64,000 nt of DNA from an uncultured Rhizobium sp. (GTDB taxonomy: Bacteria > Pseudomonadota > Alphaproteobacteria > Rhizobiales > Rhizobiaceae), in the NCBI GenBank assembly GCA_945952415.1, contig CAMFIF010000002.1:186001-250000 (forward strand). The letters are read 5' to 3'. Position 1 is the stretch's first letter, and each line of letters starts with the position of its first letter. The notes beneath the pieces were generated by a model that made no database searches, was not told the DNA's origin, and saw only the letters and a list, made by a program, of their open reading frames with translations. Positions 36,170-44,934 of the stretch are shown here, piece by piece. Both the position numbers and the translations under genes were made by a program.

Positions 36170-37786
36170 ATGAACCGCGAAAAGATATACCTCTTCGACA
36201 CGACGCTTCGGGACGGGCAGCAGACGCCCGGCATCGATTTTTCCGTCGAGGACAAGATCGCGATTGCCAAGCTGCTGGACGAATTCGGCATGGATTACAT
36301 CGAGGGCGGTTATCCGGGTGCGAACCCCACCGATACCGCCTTCTTCGGCCAGAAGCGCACGACATCCGCCGGCTTCGTCGCCTTCGGCATGACCAAGCGT
36401 GCGGGCGTTTCCGCCTCCAACGATCCGGGGCTGGCGGTGCTGCTGCAGGCGAAAGCGGACGCGATCTGCTTCGTGGCGAAGAGCTGGGATTACCATGTGC
36501 ATGTGGCGCTCGGCTGCACGCTCGAGGAAAACCTCGACTCGATCCGCGACAGCGTGGAGGCCGCGCGCGCGGCTTCCAAAGAGGCCATGGTCGATTGCGA
36601 ACACTTCTTCGACGGTTACAAGGCCAATCCCGCCTATGCGCTCGACTGCGCCCGCACGGCCTACGAGGCCGGGGCGCGCTGGATCGTGCTTTGCGACACC
36701 AATGGCGGCACGCAGCCGCAGGAGGTGCGGGAAATCGTTGCCGCCGTGATTGCGTCTGGCGTTCCCGGCAGCCATCTCGGCATTCATGCCCATAATGATA
36801 CCGGACAGGCGGTGGCCAATTCACTGGCCGCGGTGGAAGCTGGCGCCCGGCAGATCCAGGGGACGCTGAACGGCATCGGCGAGCGCTGCGGCAATGCGAA
36901 CCTCGTGACGATCATCCCGACGCTCGCGCTGAAGCCCGTATATGCGGACAGGTTCGAGATCGGCATCGATGCGGACCGGCTTTCCGGGCTTACCCACCTC
37001 TCCCATTCCTTCGACGAGCTGCTCAACCGCTCGCCGGACCATCAGCTTCCCTATGTCGGCGCTTCGGCTTTTGCCACGAAGGCAGGCATCCATGCCTCGG
37101 CGCTGCTGAAGGACCCGAAGACCTACGAACATGTGCCGCCGGAAACGGTGGGCAATTTCCGCAAAGTGATGGTGTCGGACCAGGGCGGCAAGTCGAACTT
37201 CCTCAATGCACTGAAGCGGCGCGGCATCAGCGTCGACAAGGACGATCCGAAGCTCGACCGGCTGATCGCGCTGGTGAAGGAGCGAGAGGCGACCGGCTAC
37301 GCCTATGAGGGCGCGGATGCGAGCTTCGAGCTTCTCGCCCGGCGCATTCTCGGCACCGTACCCGAGTTCTTTGCCGTCGAAAGCTTCCGCGTGATGGTGG
37401 AGCGGCGCTTCGACGCCAATGGCAACCTCAAGACCGTATCCGAAGCGGTGGTGAAAATGGACGTGGACGGCACGACGGTGATGTCCGTCGCCGAGGGGCA
37501 CGGTCCCGTCAACGCGCTGGACCTGGCGCTGCGCAAGGACCTCGGCTCCTATCAGGCCGAGATCGCCGATCTGGAACTGGTGGACTACAAGGTCCGTATC
37601 CTCAATGGCGGCACGGAAGCGATCACCCGCGTGCTGATCGAATCCACCGATGCCAAGGGCGTGCGCTGGTGGACCGTCGGCGTCTCCGACAACATCATCG
37701 ACGCCTCCTTCCAGGCCCTTATGGACTCGATCATCTACAAGCTGATGAAGAACCGGGATCTCGCGGGGCGGATCGCGGCGGAGTGA
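36170..37786 (+). CDS. cimA: (R)-citramalate synthase
   Basis: A 538-residue enzyme of the HMGL-like/LeuA family. The catalytic DTTLRDGQQTPGIDFSVEDK (10-29) has QQTP where classical LeuA has EQSPG, which points to the CimA (TIGR00977-type) group. HAHNDTGQAVANSLAAVEAGARQIQGTLNGIGERCGNANL follows, and the C-terminal third is the LeuA allosteric domain. CimA condenses pyruvate and acetyl-CoA, a threonine-independent route to 2-oxobutyrate and isoleucine. The TIGR00977-type group and length favour CimA over isopropylmalate or homocitrate synthase. It converges with the hicAB locus. Confidence 0.88.
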   Translation: MNREKIYLFDTTLRDGQQTPGIDFSVEDKIAIAKLLDEFGMDYIEGGYPGANPTDTAFFGQKRTTSAGFVAFGMTKRAGVSASNDPGLAVLLQAKADAICFVAKSWDYHVHVALGCTLEENLDSIRDSVEAARAASKEAMVDCEHFFDGYKANPAYALDCARTAYEAGARWIVLCDTNGGTQPQEVREIVAAVIASGVPGSHLGIHAHNDTGQAVANSLAAVEAGARQIQGTLNGIGERCGNANLVTIIPTLALKPVYADRFEIGIDADRLSGLTHLSHSFDELLNRSPDHQLPYVGASAFATKAGIHASALLKDPKTYEHVPPETVGNFRKVMVSDQGGKSNFLNALKRRGISVDKDDPKLDRLIALVKEREATGYAYEGADASFELLARRILGTVPEFFAVESFRVMVERRFDANGNLKTVSEAVVKMDVDGTTVMSVAEGHGPVNALDLALRKDLGSYQAEIADLELVDYKVRILNGGTEAITRVLIESTDAKGVRWWTVGVSDNIIDASFQALMDSIIYKLMKNRDLAGRIAAE

Positions 37787-37795
37787 GCGCATATC

Positions 37796-38176
37796 CTAGG
37801 AAATGAGTTTTATAGGTTCATCGCGTGCCTGCGATGCCACGACACCGGCTTCCGAACGCAGTTTCTGTTCAATCGCGTCCGAAATCCAGCGATTGAGGCT
37901 AAGGCCACGGTCTGCCGCATGCATCGCCGCCCGGCGATGCAGTTCCGGCCCTACCCGCACATTGAAACTTCCCTTGAAAGGAAGCGAAGGCTCTCGACCC
38001 TCCTGCCGGCAGTCCTTGAGATAGGCATCGATAAGACCCTTCAAGGCATCCTGCGCTTCCGATGCCCGGTCGACTTCGGCAACAAGCAGGTCATCAATGT
38101 GGAGGACCCTCACGAAGAGCGCGCCGTCATCAAACTCGACCGAGGCCTGATAGCCTTTGTACAGCAGGGTTTTCAC
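37796..38176 (-). CDS. hicB: HicB family antitoxin
   Basis: A 126-residue antitoxin. The N-terminal HicB-like partially degraded RNase H fold (LLYKGYQASVEFDDGALFVRVLHIDDLLVAEV) binds the toxin, and the C-terminal ribbon-helix-helix or Arc-type segment (FKGSFNVRVGPELHRRAAMHAADRGLSLNRWISDAIEQKL) should bind the operator. It overlaps hicA by four bases (ATGA) and is translated after it. The locus lies in lower-GC DNA between cimA and rarD, a sign of horizontal arrival. HicB normally neutralises HicA and represses the operon. Confidence 0.92.
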   Translation of the reverse strand: MKTLLYKGYQASVEFDDGALFVRVLHIDDLLVAEVDRASEAQDALKGLIDAYLKDCRQEGREPSLPFKGSFNVRVGPELHRRAAMHAADRGLSLNRWISDAIEQKLRSEAGVVASQARDEPIKLIS

Positions 38177-38424
38177 AAAAGACCTCGTTCTTGCAGCTGT
38201 TCGCGGACCTGACGGACCAGGTAGGGCTTTATCTCGTTTCCGGGATGCGGCTCGTGAAAGCGAATGATGTGCCGTGTCCCGGCATGCACGAACTTTCGGC
38301 CAGAACCGCCCCCAGCACCGCGGTTGACATAGCCCAGGAATTCCAGAAGGCGGACGAAGTCGCGATAGGGATAGGGGCCTTCACATCCCAAAAACGTTTC
38401 AATCAATTTTTCGGCACGTGTCAT
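38173..38424 (-). CDS. hicA: HicA-like mRNA interferase toxin
   Basis: An 83-residue protein with a double-stranded RNA-binding-like HicA fold: MTRAEKLIETFLGCEGPYPYRDFVRLLEFLGY, GGGSGRKFVHAG and RFHEPHPGNEIKPYLVRQVREQL. The catalytic histidine is probably in the KFVHAG or IIRFHEPH segment. HicA toxins cleave mRNA in a ribosome-independent way. It precedes hicB in the operon. A promoter with -10 TAATAT at 38437-38442 would give a nearly leaderless transcript, so toxin translation may be inefficient. Confidence 0.87.
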   Translation of the reverse strand: MTRAEKLIETFLGCEGPYPYRDFVRLLEFLGYVNRGAGGGSGRKFVHAGTRHIIRFHEPHPGNEIKPYLVRQVREQLQERGLL

Positions 38425-38436
38425 GAAGACAGCCCC

Positions 38437-38479
38437 ATATTAGGAAATCCAGAAGGAATTGCAACTGATATTTGGTTGC
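38437..38479 (-). promoter_or_regulatory. hicAB promoter and probable operator
   Basis: On the reverse strand TTGCAA (38459-38464) and TAATAT (38437-38442) are 16 bases apart. An inverted repeat GCAAC-N9-GTTGC (38461-38479) overlaps the -35 element and is a natural binding site for the ribbon-helix-helix domain of HicB. The -10 ends only 12 bases before the hicA ATG. Confidence 0.55.
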
Positions 38480-38582
38480 TATTGGACAAAACGAGACTCT
38501 GCCGAGGCGTAAATTCTATTCATTCTTGCTAATGTTTTAGATTTTGCAAGTTTTCTATGACGCGATCATTCGCATACGGAAA

Positions 38583-38777
38583 TCAGCAACCCATACAGTC
38601 GCCTGTATTTTCACGATAGGCTTTGGTCATCGGATCCATGACGCAAAACCTGTCATACCGCCGCTCGAGGAATTGCGCCTTTCCATCGGCAGGCATAGGC
38701 ACGAAGCGGGTCCGGAGCGATTTGCGGTCGGGCGGGGTTGCGGGTTTCCGCGGCAAAGCGCTGTTGCACCACCCCAA
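38583..38777 (-). CDS. Doubtful 64-residue open reading frame
   Basis: A short frame encoding a basic, Cys-containing peptide (RKSLRTRFVPMPADGKAQFL...) ending GDCMGC. The composition looks more protein-like than that of neighbouring shadows, but no ribosome binding site or family is recognised. It may be a fragment of an older gene in the region beside hicAB. Confidence 0.22.
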   Translation of the reverse strand: MGWCNSALPRKPATPPDRKSLRTRFVPMPADGKAQFLERRYDRFCVMDPMTKAYRENTGDCMGC

Positions 38778-38864
38778 TTTACACAGGCTTCAGCGAAATG
38801 AATTGGTGCATGAACGTGAGGTGCAGTATTCCGCTCGTCTGATTTCTTTGAAAGGTTTCAAATC

Positions 38865-39785
38865 ATGACGGATGACGCGGTGCCGGCGGCGGTCAAGAAC
38901 GAGGACACGCTTCCGGGCTTCCTCTATGCGCTCTCTGCCTATCTCGTCTGGGGTTTCCTGCCCATCTACATGAAGGCGCTGGCCCATATTTCTCCGGCGG
39001 AAGTGATCGCCCATCGCGTCGTCTGGTCGCTGCCGATTGCGGGGCTGGTGCTTGTCGTGCTGAAGCGGACGGACGATCTCAAGGCGGCGCTGCGCTCGCC
39101 GCGCACGCTGCTCCTCGCCTGCATGACGGCGGCGCTGATCACCATCAACTGGGGCCTCTATGTCTGGGCCATCGGGGCCGGGCGGGCGCTGGATACGGCC
39201 CTCGGCTATTACATCAACCCGCTCTTCAGCGTGGCGCTGGGGTCGCTGCTCCTCAAGGAAAAGCTCTCCTCCGCCCAGAAGATCGCCATCGTGCTCGCCA
39301 TCGCCGCGGTCGCCGTGCTCACCGTGGAAGCGGGCGGCCTGCCCTGGGTGTCGCTCGGTCTTACCATTTCCTGGGGCTTCTATGCGCTATTCCGCAAGAC
39401 GCTGCCGGTCGGGCCGAACCAGGGTTTCTTCCTGGAAGTGATGATCCTGGCGCTGCCGGCGCTTGGCTACATCATCTACCTGCAATCGACAGGCCAGGGC
39501 CATTTCATGGCCGGGGACCAGCCGGTCTATGACAGCCTGCTTCTGGCGGGCTGCGGCTTCGTCACAGCCGTACCGCTGATGCTTTATGCGAATGGCGCGA
39601 AGCTTCTGAAGCTCTCCACCATCGGCATCATGCAGTATATCGCTCCGACGATGATCTTTGTCTTTGCCGTCTTCGTCTTCGGCGAACCCTTCGGCCATGC
39701 GCAGATGATTGCCTTCCCGCTGATCTGGCTGGCGCTGGTGGTCTATACGGGATCGATGCTGCGGACGGCGCGAAAGGGCCGCTGA
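38865..39785 (+). CDS. rarD: RarD family EamA transporter
   Basis: A 306-residue inner-membrane protein with about ten transmembrane helices in two EamA repeats. It starts with a soluble stretch and then GFLYALSAYLVWGFLPIYMKALAHISPAEVIAHRVVWSLP, the RarD signature, with INWGLYVWAIGAGRALDTALGYYINPL in the first repeat. The family was named for chloramphenicol sensitivity in Pseudomonas; physiological substrates are unknown, probably metabolites or amino acids. It is convergent with the LOG gene, 12 bases apart. Confidence 0.92.
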   Translation: MTDDAVPAAVKNEDTLPGFLYALSAYLVWGFLPIYMKALAHISPAEVIAHRVVWSLPIAGLVLVVLKRTDDLKAALRSPRTLLLACMTAALITINWGLYVWAIGAGRALDTALGYYINPLFSVALGSLLLKEKLSSAQKIAIVLAIAAVAVLTVEAGGLPWVSLGLTISWGFYALFRKTLPVGPNQGFFLEVMILALPALGYIIYLQSTGQGHFMAGDQPVYDSLLLAGCGFVTAVPLMLYANGAKLLKLSTIGIMQYIAPTMIFVFAVFVFGEPFGHAQMIAFPLIWLALVVYTGSMLRTARKGR

Positions 39786-39797
39786 GGCCCCTTCCCC

Positions 39798-40418
39798 TCA
39801 CATCCGCGAGAGAACGGCGGCGTCACCCTCGGTGGCGCCGTTTTCGCCTGCAGCCTTCAGGATGGCGGGCACGATCCCGGCGGGGTCGGAGACCAGCAGC
39901 GGCTGCACGAGATGGCCGGTATGGATGAAGCCCTCGCCGCGCATGTGGTTGATGAGATCCATCAGCGGATCCCAGAAGCCGTTGATATTGGCGAGCACCA
40001 TGGGCTTGCGATGGCGGCCGAGCTGGGCCCAGGTCATGATCTCGACAATCTCTTCCAGCGTGCCGATGCCGCCGGGCAGCGTCACGAAGGCATCCGCCCG
40101 CTCGAACATCTTGTGCTTGCGCTCGTGCATGTCGCCGGTGACCAGGAGATCATCGATGAAGGCGCTGTCGCGGGCGACATTTTCCCGGCCGAAGAGAAAT
40201 TGCGGGATAATGCCGGTAACACCGCCGCCATGCGCCTTCACGGCGCGGCCGACGGTGCCCATGATGCCGGTGGTGCCTCCGCCATAGACGAGGCGCAGGC
40301 CGTGCGCGGCAATGGACTGGCCGAGAATCTCGGCGGAACGGACATAGGCATCATCGCGTCCGGGCTGGGAGCCGCAATAGACGCAAACGGATCGAATCGG
40401 ACGTTCTGATAGGGTCAT
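39798..40418 (-). CDS. LOG family protein (TIGR00730, phosphoribohydrolase-like)
   Basis: A 206-residue Rossmann-fold protein of the LONELY GUY family, with VCVYCGSQPG at the N-terminus, RLVYGGGTTGIMGTVGRAV, MHERKHKMFERADAFVTLPGGIGTLEE with the catalytic PGGxGTxxE signature, and conserved Arg/Lys. These enzymes release ribose 5-phosphate from cytokinin nucleotides or AMP-like nucleotides. In soil and plant-associated bacteria they can produce free cytokinins, but many have housekeeping nucleosidase roles. I start at the ATG giving MTLSERPIRS; an upstream TTG would add 12 residues. Confidence 0.87.
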   Translation of the reverse strand: MTLSERPIRSVCVYCGSQPGRDDAYVRSAEILGQSIAAHGLRLVYGGGTTGIMGTVGRAVKAHGGGVTGIIPQFLFGRENVARDSAFIDDLLVTGDMHERKHKMFERADAFVTLPGGIGTLEEIVEIMTWAQLGRHRKPMVLANINGFWDPLMDLINHMRGEGFIHTGHLVQPLLVSDPAGIVPAILKAAGENGATEGDAAVLSRM

Positions 40419-40638
40419 GGGCCGACGGGAACCCGGAAAGAGCCGCGACGTCAAGCATGTCGGCTAATAAATATAGGGTGACAAGGCTTTCCGCATGGCT
40501 TGGTGCTTGTGGAACCAAGGCAGAATCGGTAGCAATTTTCTGAATGTCCGAAACACGATGCTCGGACAGGGGGAAATCAGACGAGACGATGCGATGTGTC
40601 CTGCTGGCGCTGCCGCGCAGGACGCCGGAGGGACCCGC

Positions 40639-42777
40639 ATGAATCAGACTCAGAAGGGCGTGCTGATCGCGATTGCGATCGTGCTTCTCGGCGGCGGCGC
40701 CTATTATCTGTTCAGGCAGAATGCGCAGACGCTGCAGGAAAGCGCCACCAAGATCAGCGACAAGGCCAACGAGGCCGCCAAGCAGGCCAGCAACATGGTT
40801 GATCTGGGCGCGACGGTGGACAAGTCAAGCCGCCTGATCGCCGATGCCAGCGCGGCGACAACCGCCATGAAGGATCTTTTCAAGGACGGCAAGACGCCGG
40901 ACCAGCCGACGCTCGATGCAGCCCGCGCCAAGGTGGAGGCAGCACTTTCCGGGGTGGCGACGATCGAGATCCCCGCAGGCGCCGAAGGGGCCGCCGCGGA
41001 CATGCTGAAAAAGGCGAAGGACAATGCCGCAAAGGCGCTCGAGATCCTGAAGGGCCTGCCCGCCGATGCGGCCGGCATGCTCGCCGGTCTCGACCGTCTG
41101 CAGGCGGCCCTTTCCGGCAAACCGGTGGAGGCGGCAGCACCGGCCGCCGAACCCGCAAAGCCGGCCGCCGATGCGGCAGCCACTGCGCCCGCATCCGCCG
41201 CGCCGGCCGCCCAGACCGCAGAGCCCGCAAAGCCCGCTGACGGCAGCGCATCTGCCGGCGCAAATGGCACGGCCGCCGGCCAGGCCGCCGCAACCCAGCC
41301 CCCGGCTGAACCCTTCCCCACCGTTCCGCGCTTCGACATTCTCCGCGTCGAGCCCGATGGCTCGACCGTGATTGCCGGCCATGCGGATGGAGGGGCGAAG
41401 ATCGACATTCTCGATGGCGACGCCATCGTTTCCAGCACCGAGGCAAGCGCCGGGGGCGATTTTGCCGCCGTGTTCGAAAACCCGCTTTCGGCGGGCGATC
41501 ACCAGCTGGTGCTGAAGGCAACCGGCAAGGACGGCAAGACCACGCTTTCGGAGGAAGTGGCAACCGTTTCCGTGCCCAAGGACCCGAGCGGCGAGCTGCT
41601 GGCCATGGTTTCGAAGCCCGGCGAGGCAAGCCGCGTGATCACCGCGCCCGGCACCAAGGTGGCGAGCGCGGCCGCGGCTGCGACCGAAGCGGCCGCGACC
41701 GCAGCGCCCTCGGCCCCCGCCCAGCCGGAAGCTCCGGCAAAGCCCGAAGTGAAGGCTGCGCTGCAGATTTCCGCCGTCGAGCTCGAGGGCGACCGCATTT
41801 TCGTTGCCGGCACGGCCGATCCGAAATCCCGCGTCGCCGCCTTTGCGGACGACAAGAAGATCGGCGACACCGCCGCCAGCGAGGACGGGCACTTCGTCAT
41901 TGATGGCGTGCTGCCGCTTGCCGTCGGCAAGCATGTGATCCGCGTGGACCAGGAAGGGGCGGATGGCAAGGTGGCCTTCCGCGCCGAGGTTCCGTTCGAC
42001 CGTCCGGAGGGTGAACAGGTGGCCGCCGTTGCCACGCCCGGCTCGGATGGCTCGGCGGCATCAAGCGGTCTCCAGCCGCTCGGCGACGGCACCTTCGACC
42101 AGCGCCGCGCCGAAGCGGTGAAGGCGCTCGGCCTGCTCGAAAATCTCTATGCCAATGGCAAGGTGCCGAGCGCGGAGGAATTTGCCGCCGCCCGCTCCGC
42201 CACCGTGATCGCGCTTCAGTCGCTCGCCGACTTCTCCCTGCCGGAGGGCGCCGATCAGGCCACGAAGGATCTGGTTATGGCAGCGCGCGACAATGCGCTG
42301 AAGGCAATCGGGCTTCTTAAAGCCCTGCCGGCGGACGGCGCCCATGCGGGCCCGGACCTTGCCGCGATTGCCGAGCTGATCGGCAAGACGGTGGCGCCGG
42401 GTGCGGCCCAGACCGCACCGGCAGCAAGCGCTACGGCGCCGGCGACTGCGCCGGCCGAAACCGCCCCTGCCCCGGTCACGGAAGCGGATGCTTCCGCCAA
42501 GGCTGCGAAGCCCAGCGAGCCCGCCCAGGTGGCCCAGGCGCCGCTGACGGGCACCAAGAGCTCGGTGATCATCCGCAAGGGCGATACGCTCTGGCAGATC
42601 TCGCGCCGGGTCTATGGCAAGGGCGTGCGCTACACCACGATCTACCTCGCCAACAAGGACCAGATCACCAATCCGGACAGGATCATGCCCGGCCAGGTCT
42701 TCGGTGTTCCGGACAAGGCGCTGCCCAATGCGGAAGAACTGCATCGCCAGCGCCTGCACGGCGACAAGATCGACTGA
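40639..42777 (+). CDS. LysM-domain envelope protein with Ig-like and duplicated helical domains
   Basis: A 712-residue protein anchored by one N-terminal membrane helix (GVLIAIAIVLLGGGAYYLF). In order: helical repeat 1 near 76-164 (LFKDGKTPDQPTLDAARAKV...KDNAAKALEILKGLPADA), an Ala/Pro linker, Ig-like domain 1 near 227-317 (FDILRVEPDGSTVIAGHADGG), a linker, Ig-like domain 2 near 372-460 (ISAVELEGDRIFVAGTADP), helical repeat 2 near 492-587 (LYANGKVPSAEEFAAARSAT...RDNALKAIGLLKALPADG), a second Ala/Pro linker and a C-terminal LysM near 642-693 (IIRKGDTLWQISRRVYG). The LysM should hold it on peptidoglycan in the periplasm. GGAGGG supports the start. Confidence 0.87.
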   Translation: MNQTQKGVLIAIAIVLLGGGAYYLFRQNAQTLQESATKISDKANEAAKQASNMVDLGATVDKSSRLIADASAATTAMKDLFKDGKTPDQPTLDAARAKVEAALSGVATIEIPAGAEGAAADMLKKAKDNAAKALEILKGLPADAAGMLAGLDRLQAALSGKPVEAAAPAAEPAKPAADAAATAPASAAPAAQTAEPAKPADGSASAGANGTAAGQAAATQPPAEPFPTVPRFDILRVEPDGSTVIAGHADGGAKIDILDGDAIVSSTEASAGGDFAAVFENPLSAGDHQLVLKATGKDGKTTLSEEVATVSVPKDPSGELLAMVSKPGEASRVITAPGTKVASAAAAATEAAATAAPSAPAQPEAPAKPEVKAALQISAVELEGDRIFVAGTADPKSRVAAFADDKKIGDTAASEDGHFVIDGVLPLAVGKHVIRVDQEGADGKVAFRAEVPFDRPEGEQVAAVATPGSDGSAASSGLQPLGDGTFDQRRAEAVKALGLLENLYANGKVPSAEEFAAARSATVIALQSLADFSLPEGADQATKDLVMAARDNALKAIGLLKALPADGAHAGPDLAAIAELIGKTVAPGAAQTAPAASATAPATAPAETAPAPVTEADASAKAAKPSEPAQVAQAPLTGTKSSVIIRKGDTLWQISRRVYGKGVRYTTIYLANKDQITNPDRIMPGQVFGVPDKALPNAEELHRQRLHGDKID

Positions 42778-42784
42778 AACGGGC

Positions 42785-42881
42785 GCGGGGCAGGCACAAA
42801 AAGGCACCGCCCCGCCATTGTAATCGGTCCGGACAGGGCATATTTGCGGGAGAAGCGGCGTTCCTTGCGGGACGCCGCTTC
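42785..42881 (+). terminator. Two stem-loops after the LysM gene
   Basis: GCGGGGC (42785) pairs with GCCCCGC (42809), and GAAGCGGCGT (42852) pairs with ACGCCGCTTC (42872). Neither has a T-tract, so termination is uncertain. Confidence 0.35.
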
Positions 42882-42958
42882 GAGCATTTCTGGAGACCGG
42901 CAAACAGGGACCCGCAGGGACGATCCCGGGCCGGACAAACCACCGAGCGGAGTTCAGG

Positions 42959-44845
42959 ATGGCGGGGAAGAAAAAGATCGTTTCGGCGGATGCGACCAAT
43001 CCGTTCGAAACACTGAAGAATCTGTGGCCCTACATGTGGCCTTCGGAACGGCCGGACCTGAAGATGCGGGTGGTGTGGGCCACGCTCTACCTGGTGCTCG
43101 CCAAATTCGTGCTGATGGGCGTTCCCTATTTCTTCAAGTGGTCCACGGATGCGCTGAACGGCAAGTTCGATGCGCAGGGCCTGCTGCCCGCCTTCATGGT
43201 GGGCGCGCTGGCGCTCATCATCGCCTATAACCTCACCCGCATCATCCAGCTCGGTCTGAACCAGCTTCGCGACGCGCTCTTTGCAAGCGTCGGCCAATAT
43301 GCGGTGCGCCAGCTGGCCTACAAGACCTTCGTGCACATGCACCAGCTCTCGCTGCGATTCCACCTGGAGCGCAAGACCGGCGGCCTCTCGCGCATCATCG
43401 AGCGCGGCACGAAGGGCATCGAAACCATCGTGCGCTTTACCATCCTGAATTCGGTGCCGACCGTGCTGGAATTCGTGCTGACGGCGGTGATCTTCTGGTG
43501 GGGTTACGGCTTTTCCTATCTGGCCGTCACGGCCGTGACAGTCTGCGCCTATATCTGGTTCACGGTGAAGGCTTCAGACTGGCGCATCTCCATCCGCCGC
43601 GCCATGAACGACAGCGATACGGAAGCCAATACCAAGGCCATCGACTCGCTGCTGAACTTCGAGACCGTGAAATATTTCGGCAATGAGGACATGGAGGCCA
43701 AGCGTTTCGATGCCTCCATGGCGCGTTACGAGAAATCGGCGACGGATGTCTGGACCTCGCTCGGCTGGCTGAACTTCGGCCAGGGCGTGATCTTCGGTCT
43801 CGGCACCACCGTCATGCTCGTCATGTCGGGCCTTGCGGTGCAGCGGGGCGAACAGTCCATCGGCGACTTCGTCTTCGTCAATGCGCTGCTGCTGCAGCTT
43901 GCCCAGCCGCTGAACTTCATCGGCTTCGTCTATCGCGAAATCCGCCAGGGGCTGACCGATATCGAGCAGATGTTCGACCTGCTGGAGGTCGAGGCCGAGG
44001 TGGTGGACAAGCCGGAGGCGAAACCGCTGGCCATCGGCCATGGCGCAATCGCCTTCCGCGACGTGCACTTCGCCTATGATCCGGAGCGGCCGATCCTGAA
44101 GGGCATTTCCTTCGACGTGCCGGCCGGCAAGACGGTGGCGGTGGTCGGCCCTTCGGGCGCCGGCAAGTCCACGCTCTCGCGCCTGCTCTACCGCTTCTAT
44201 GACATCCAGTCCGGGGCGATCACTGTGGATGGACAGGATATTCGCGACATCACGCAGAAATCGCTGCGCGCCGCCATCGGCATGGTGCCGCAGGATACGG
44301 TTCTGTTCAACGATACGATTGCCTACAACATCCGCTATGGCCGGCCCGGCGCCTCCGACGAGGAGGTGATGACGGCTGCGGAAATCGCGCAGATCGGCGA
44401 TTTCATCCGCCGGCTGCCGGACGGCCCGAAGACCAAGGTGGGCGAGCGGGGGCTGAAGCTTTCCGGCGGGGAGAAGCAGCGCGTGGCGATTGCCCGCACC
44501 ATTCTCAAGGCGCCGCCGATCCTCATTCTAGACGAGGCGACTTCGGCGCTCGATACCACGACCGAGCAGGAAATCCAGTCGGCGCTCGATCTCGTTTCGA
44601 AGAACCGCACGACGCTGGTCATCGCCCACCGTCTTTCCACCGTCATCAATGCAGACGAGATTATCGTGCTGAAAGACGGGCAGATTGCCGAGCGCGGCAC
44701 CCATGAGGCACTGCTCCAGGCCGGCGGCCTCTATGCCTCCATGTGGAACCGCCAGCGCGAGGCGACCCAGGCCGAGGAGCAGCTGAAGCGGGCGCGGGAG
44801 AATGACGATCTCGGTGTGGTCACCCGGCTTCAGCCCGCCCATTGA
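42959..44845 (+). CDS. Atm1-type ABC exporter (ABCB/HMT family)
   Basis: A 628-residue half-transporter: six transmembrane helices in the first 320 residues, then one ATPase domain with Walker [10 protein letters not shown] (398-406), LSGGEKQR near 500 and ILILDEATSALD near 520. The region FHLERKTGGLSRIIERGTKGIE and NFETVKYFGNEDME is characteristic of Atm1/ABCB7, which export glutathione-derived sulfur compounds for cytosolic Fe-S assembly; the alphaproteobacterial homologue also exports glutathione-metal complexes. The dimer acts in the inner membrane. GGAG lies before the ATG. It precedes psd by 89 bases and may be co-transcribed. Confidence 0.92.
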   Translation: MAGKKKIVSADATNPFETLKNLWPYMWPSERPDLKMRVVWATLYLVLAKFVLMGVPYFFKWSTDALNGKFDAQGLLPAFMVGALALIIAYNLTRIIQLGLNQLRDALFASVGQYAVRQLAYKTFVHMHQLSLRFHLERKTGGLSRIIERGTKGIETIVRFTILNSVPTVLEFVLTAVIFWWGYGFSYLAVTAVTVCAYIWFTVKASDWRISIRRAMNDSDTEANTKAIDSLLNFETVKYFGNEDMEAKRFDASMARYEKSATDVWTSLGWLNFGQGVIFGLGTTVMLVMSGLAVQRGEQSIGDFVFVNALLLQLAQPLNFIGFVYREIRQGLTDIEQMFDLLEVEAEVVDKPEAKPLAIGHGAIAFRDVHFAYDPERPILKGISFDVPAGKTVAVVGPSGAGKSTLSRLLYRFYDIQSGAITVDGQDIRDITQKSLRAAIGMVPQDTVLFNDTIAYNIRYGRPGASDEEVMTAAEIAQIGDFIRRLPDGPKTKVGERGLKLSGGEKQRVAIARTILKAPPILILDEATSALDTTTEQEIQSALDLVSKNRTTLVIAHRLSTVINADEIIVLKDGQIAERGTHEALLQAGGLYASMWNRQREATQAEEQLKRARENDDLGVVTRLQPAH

Positions 44846-44934
44846 GCGGGCGCGCCCTTACGTCCCGGGCAAGCCCCATTGCCCGGGCGTCGCTTCTGCG
44901 ATAGAGCGAAATCCCAAAAAGGAGATCCCCGGCC

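Larger units (their letters stand above)
38425..38864. other. AT-richer intergenic region between hicA and rarD
   Basis: A 440-base gap. The hicA-proximal 80 bases hold the hicAB promoter. The rest contains short frames on both strands, of which only the reverse frame at 38583-38777 looks protein-like; I see no transposon ends. It is probably the remains of the DNA that brought in the toxin-antitoxin locus. Confidence 0.45.
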
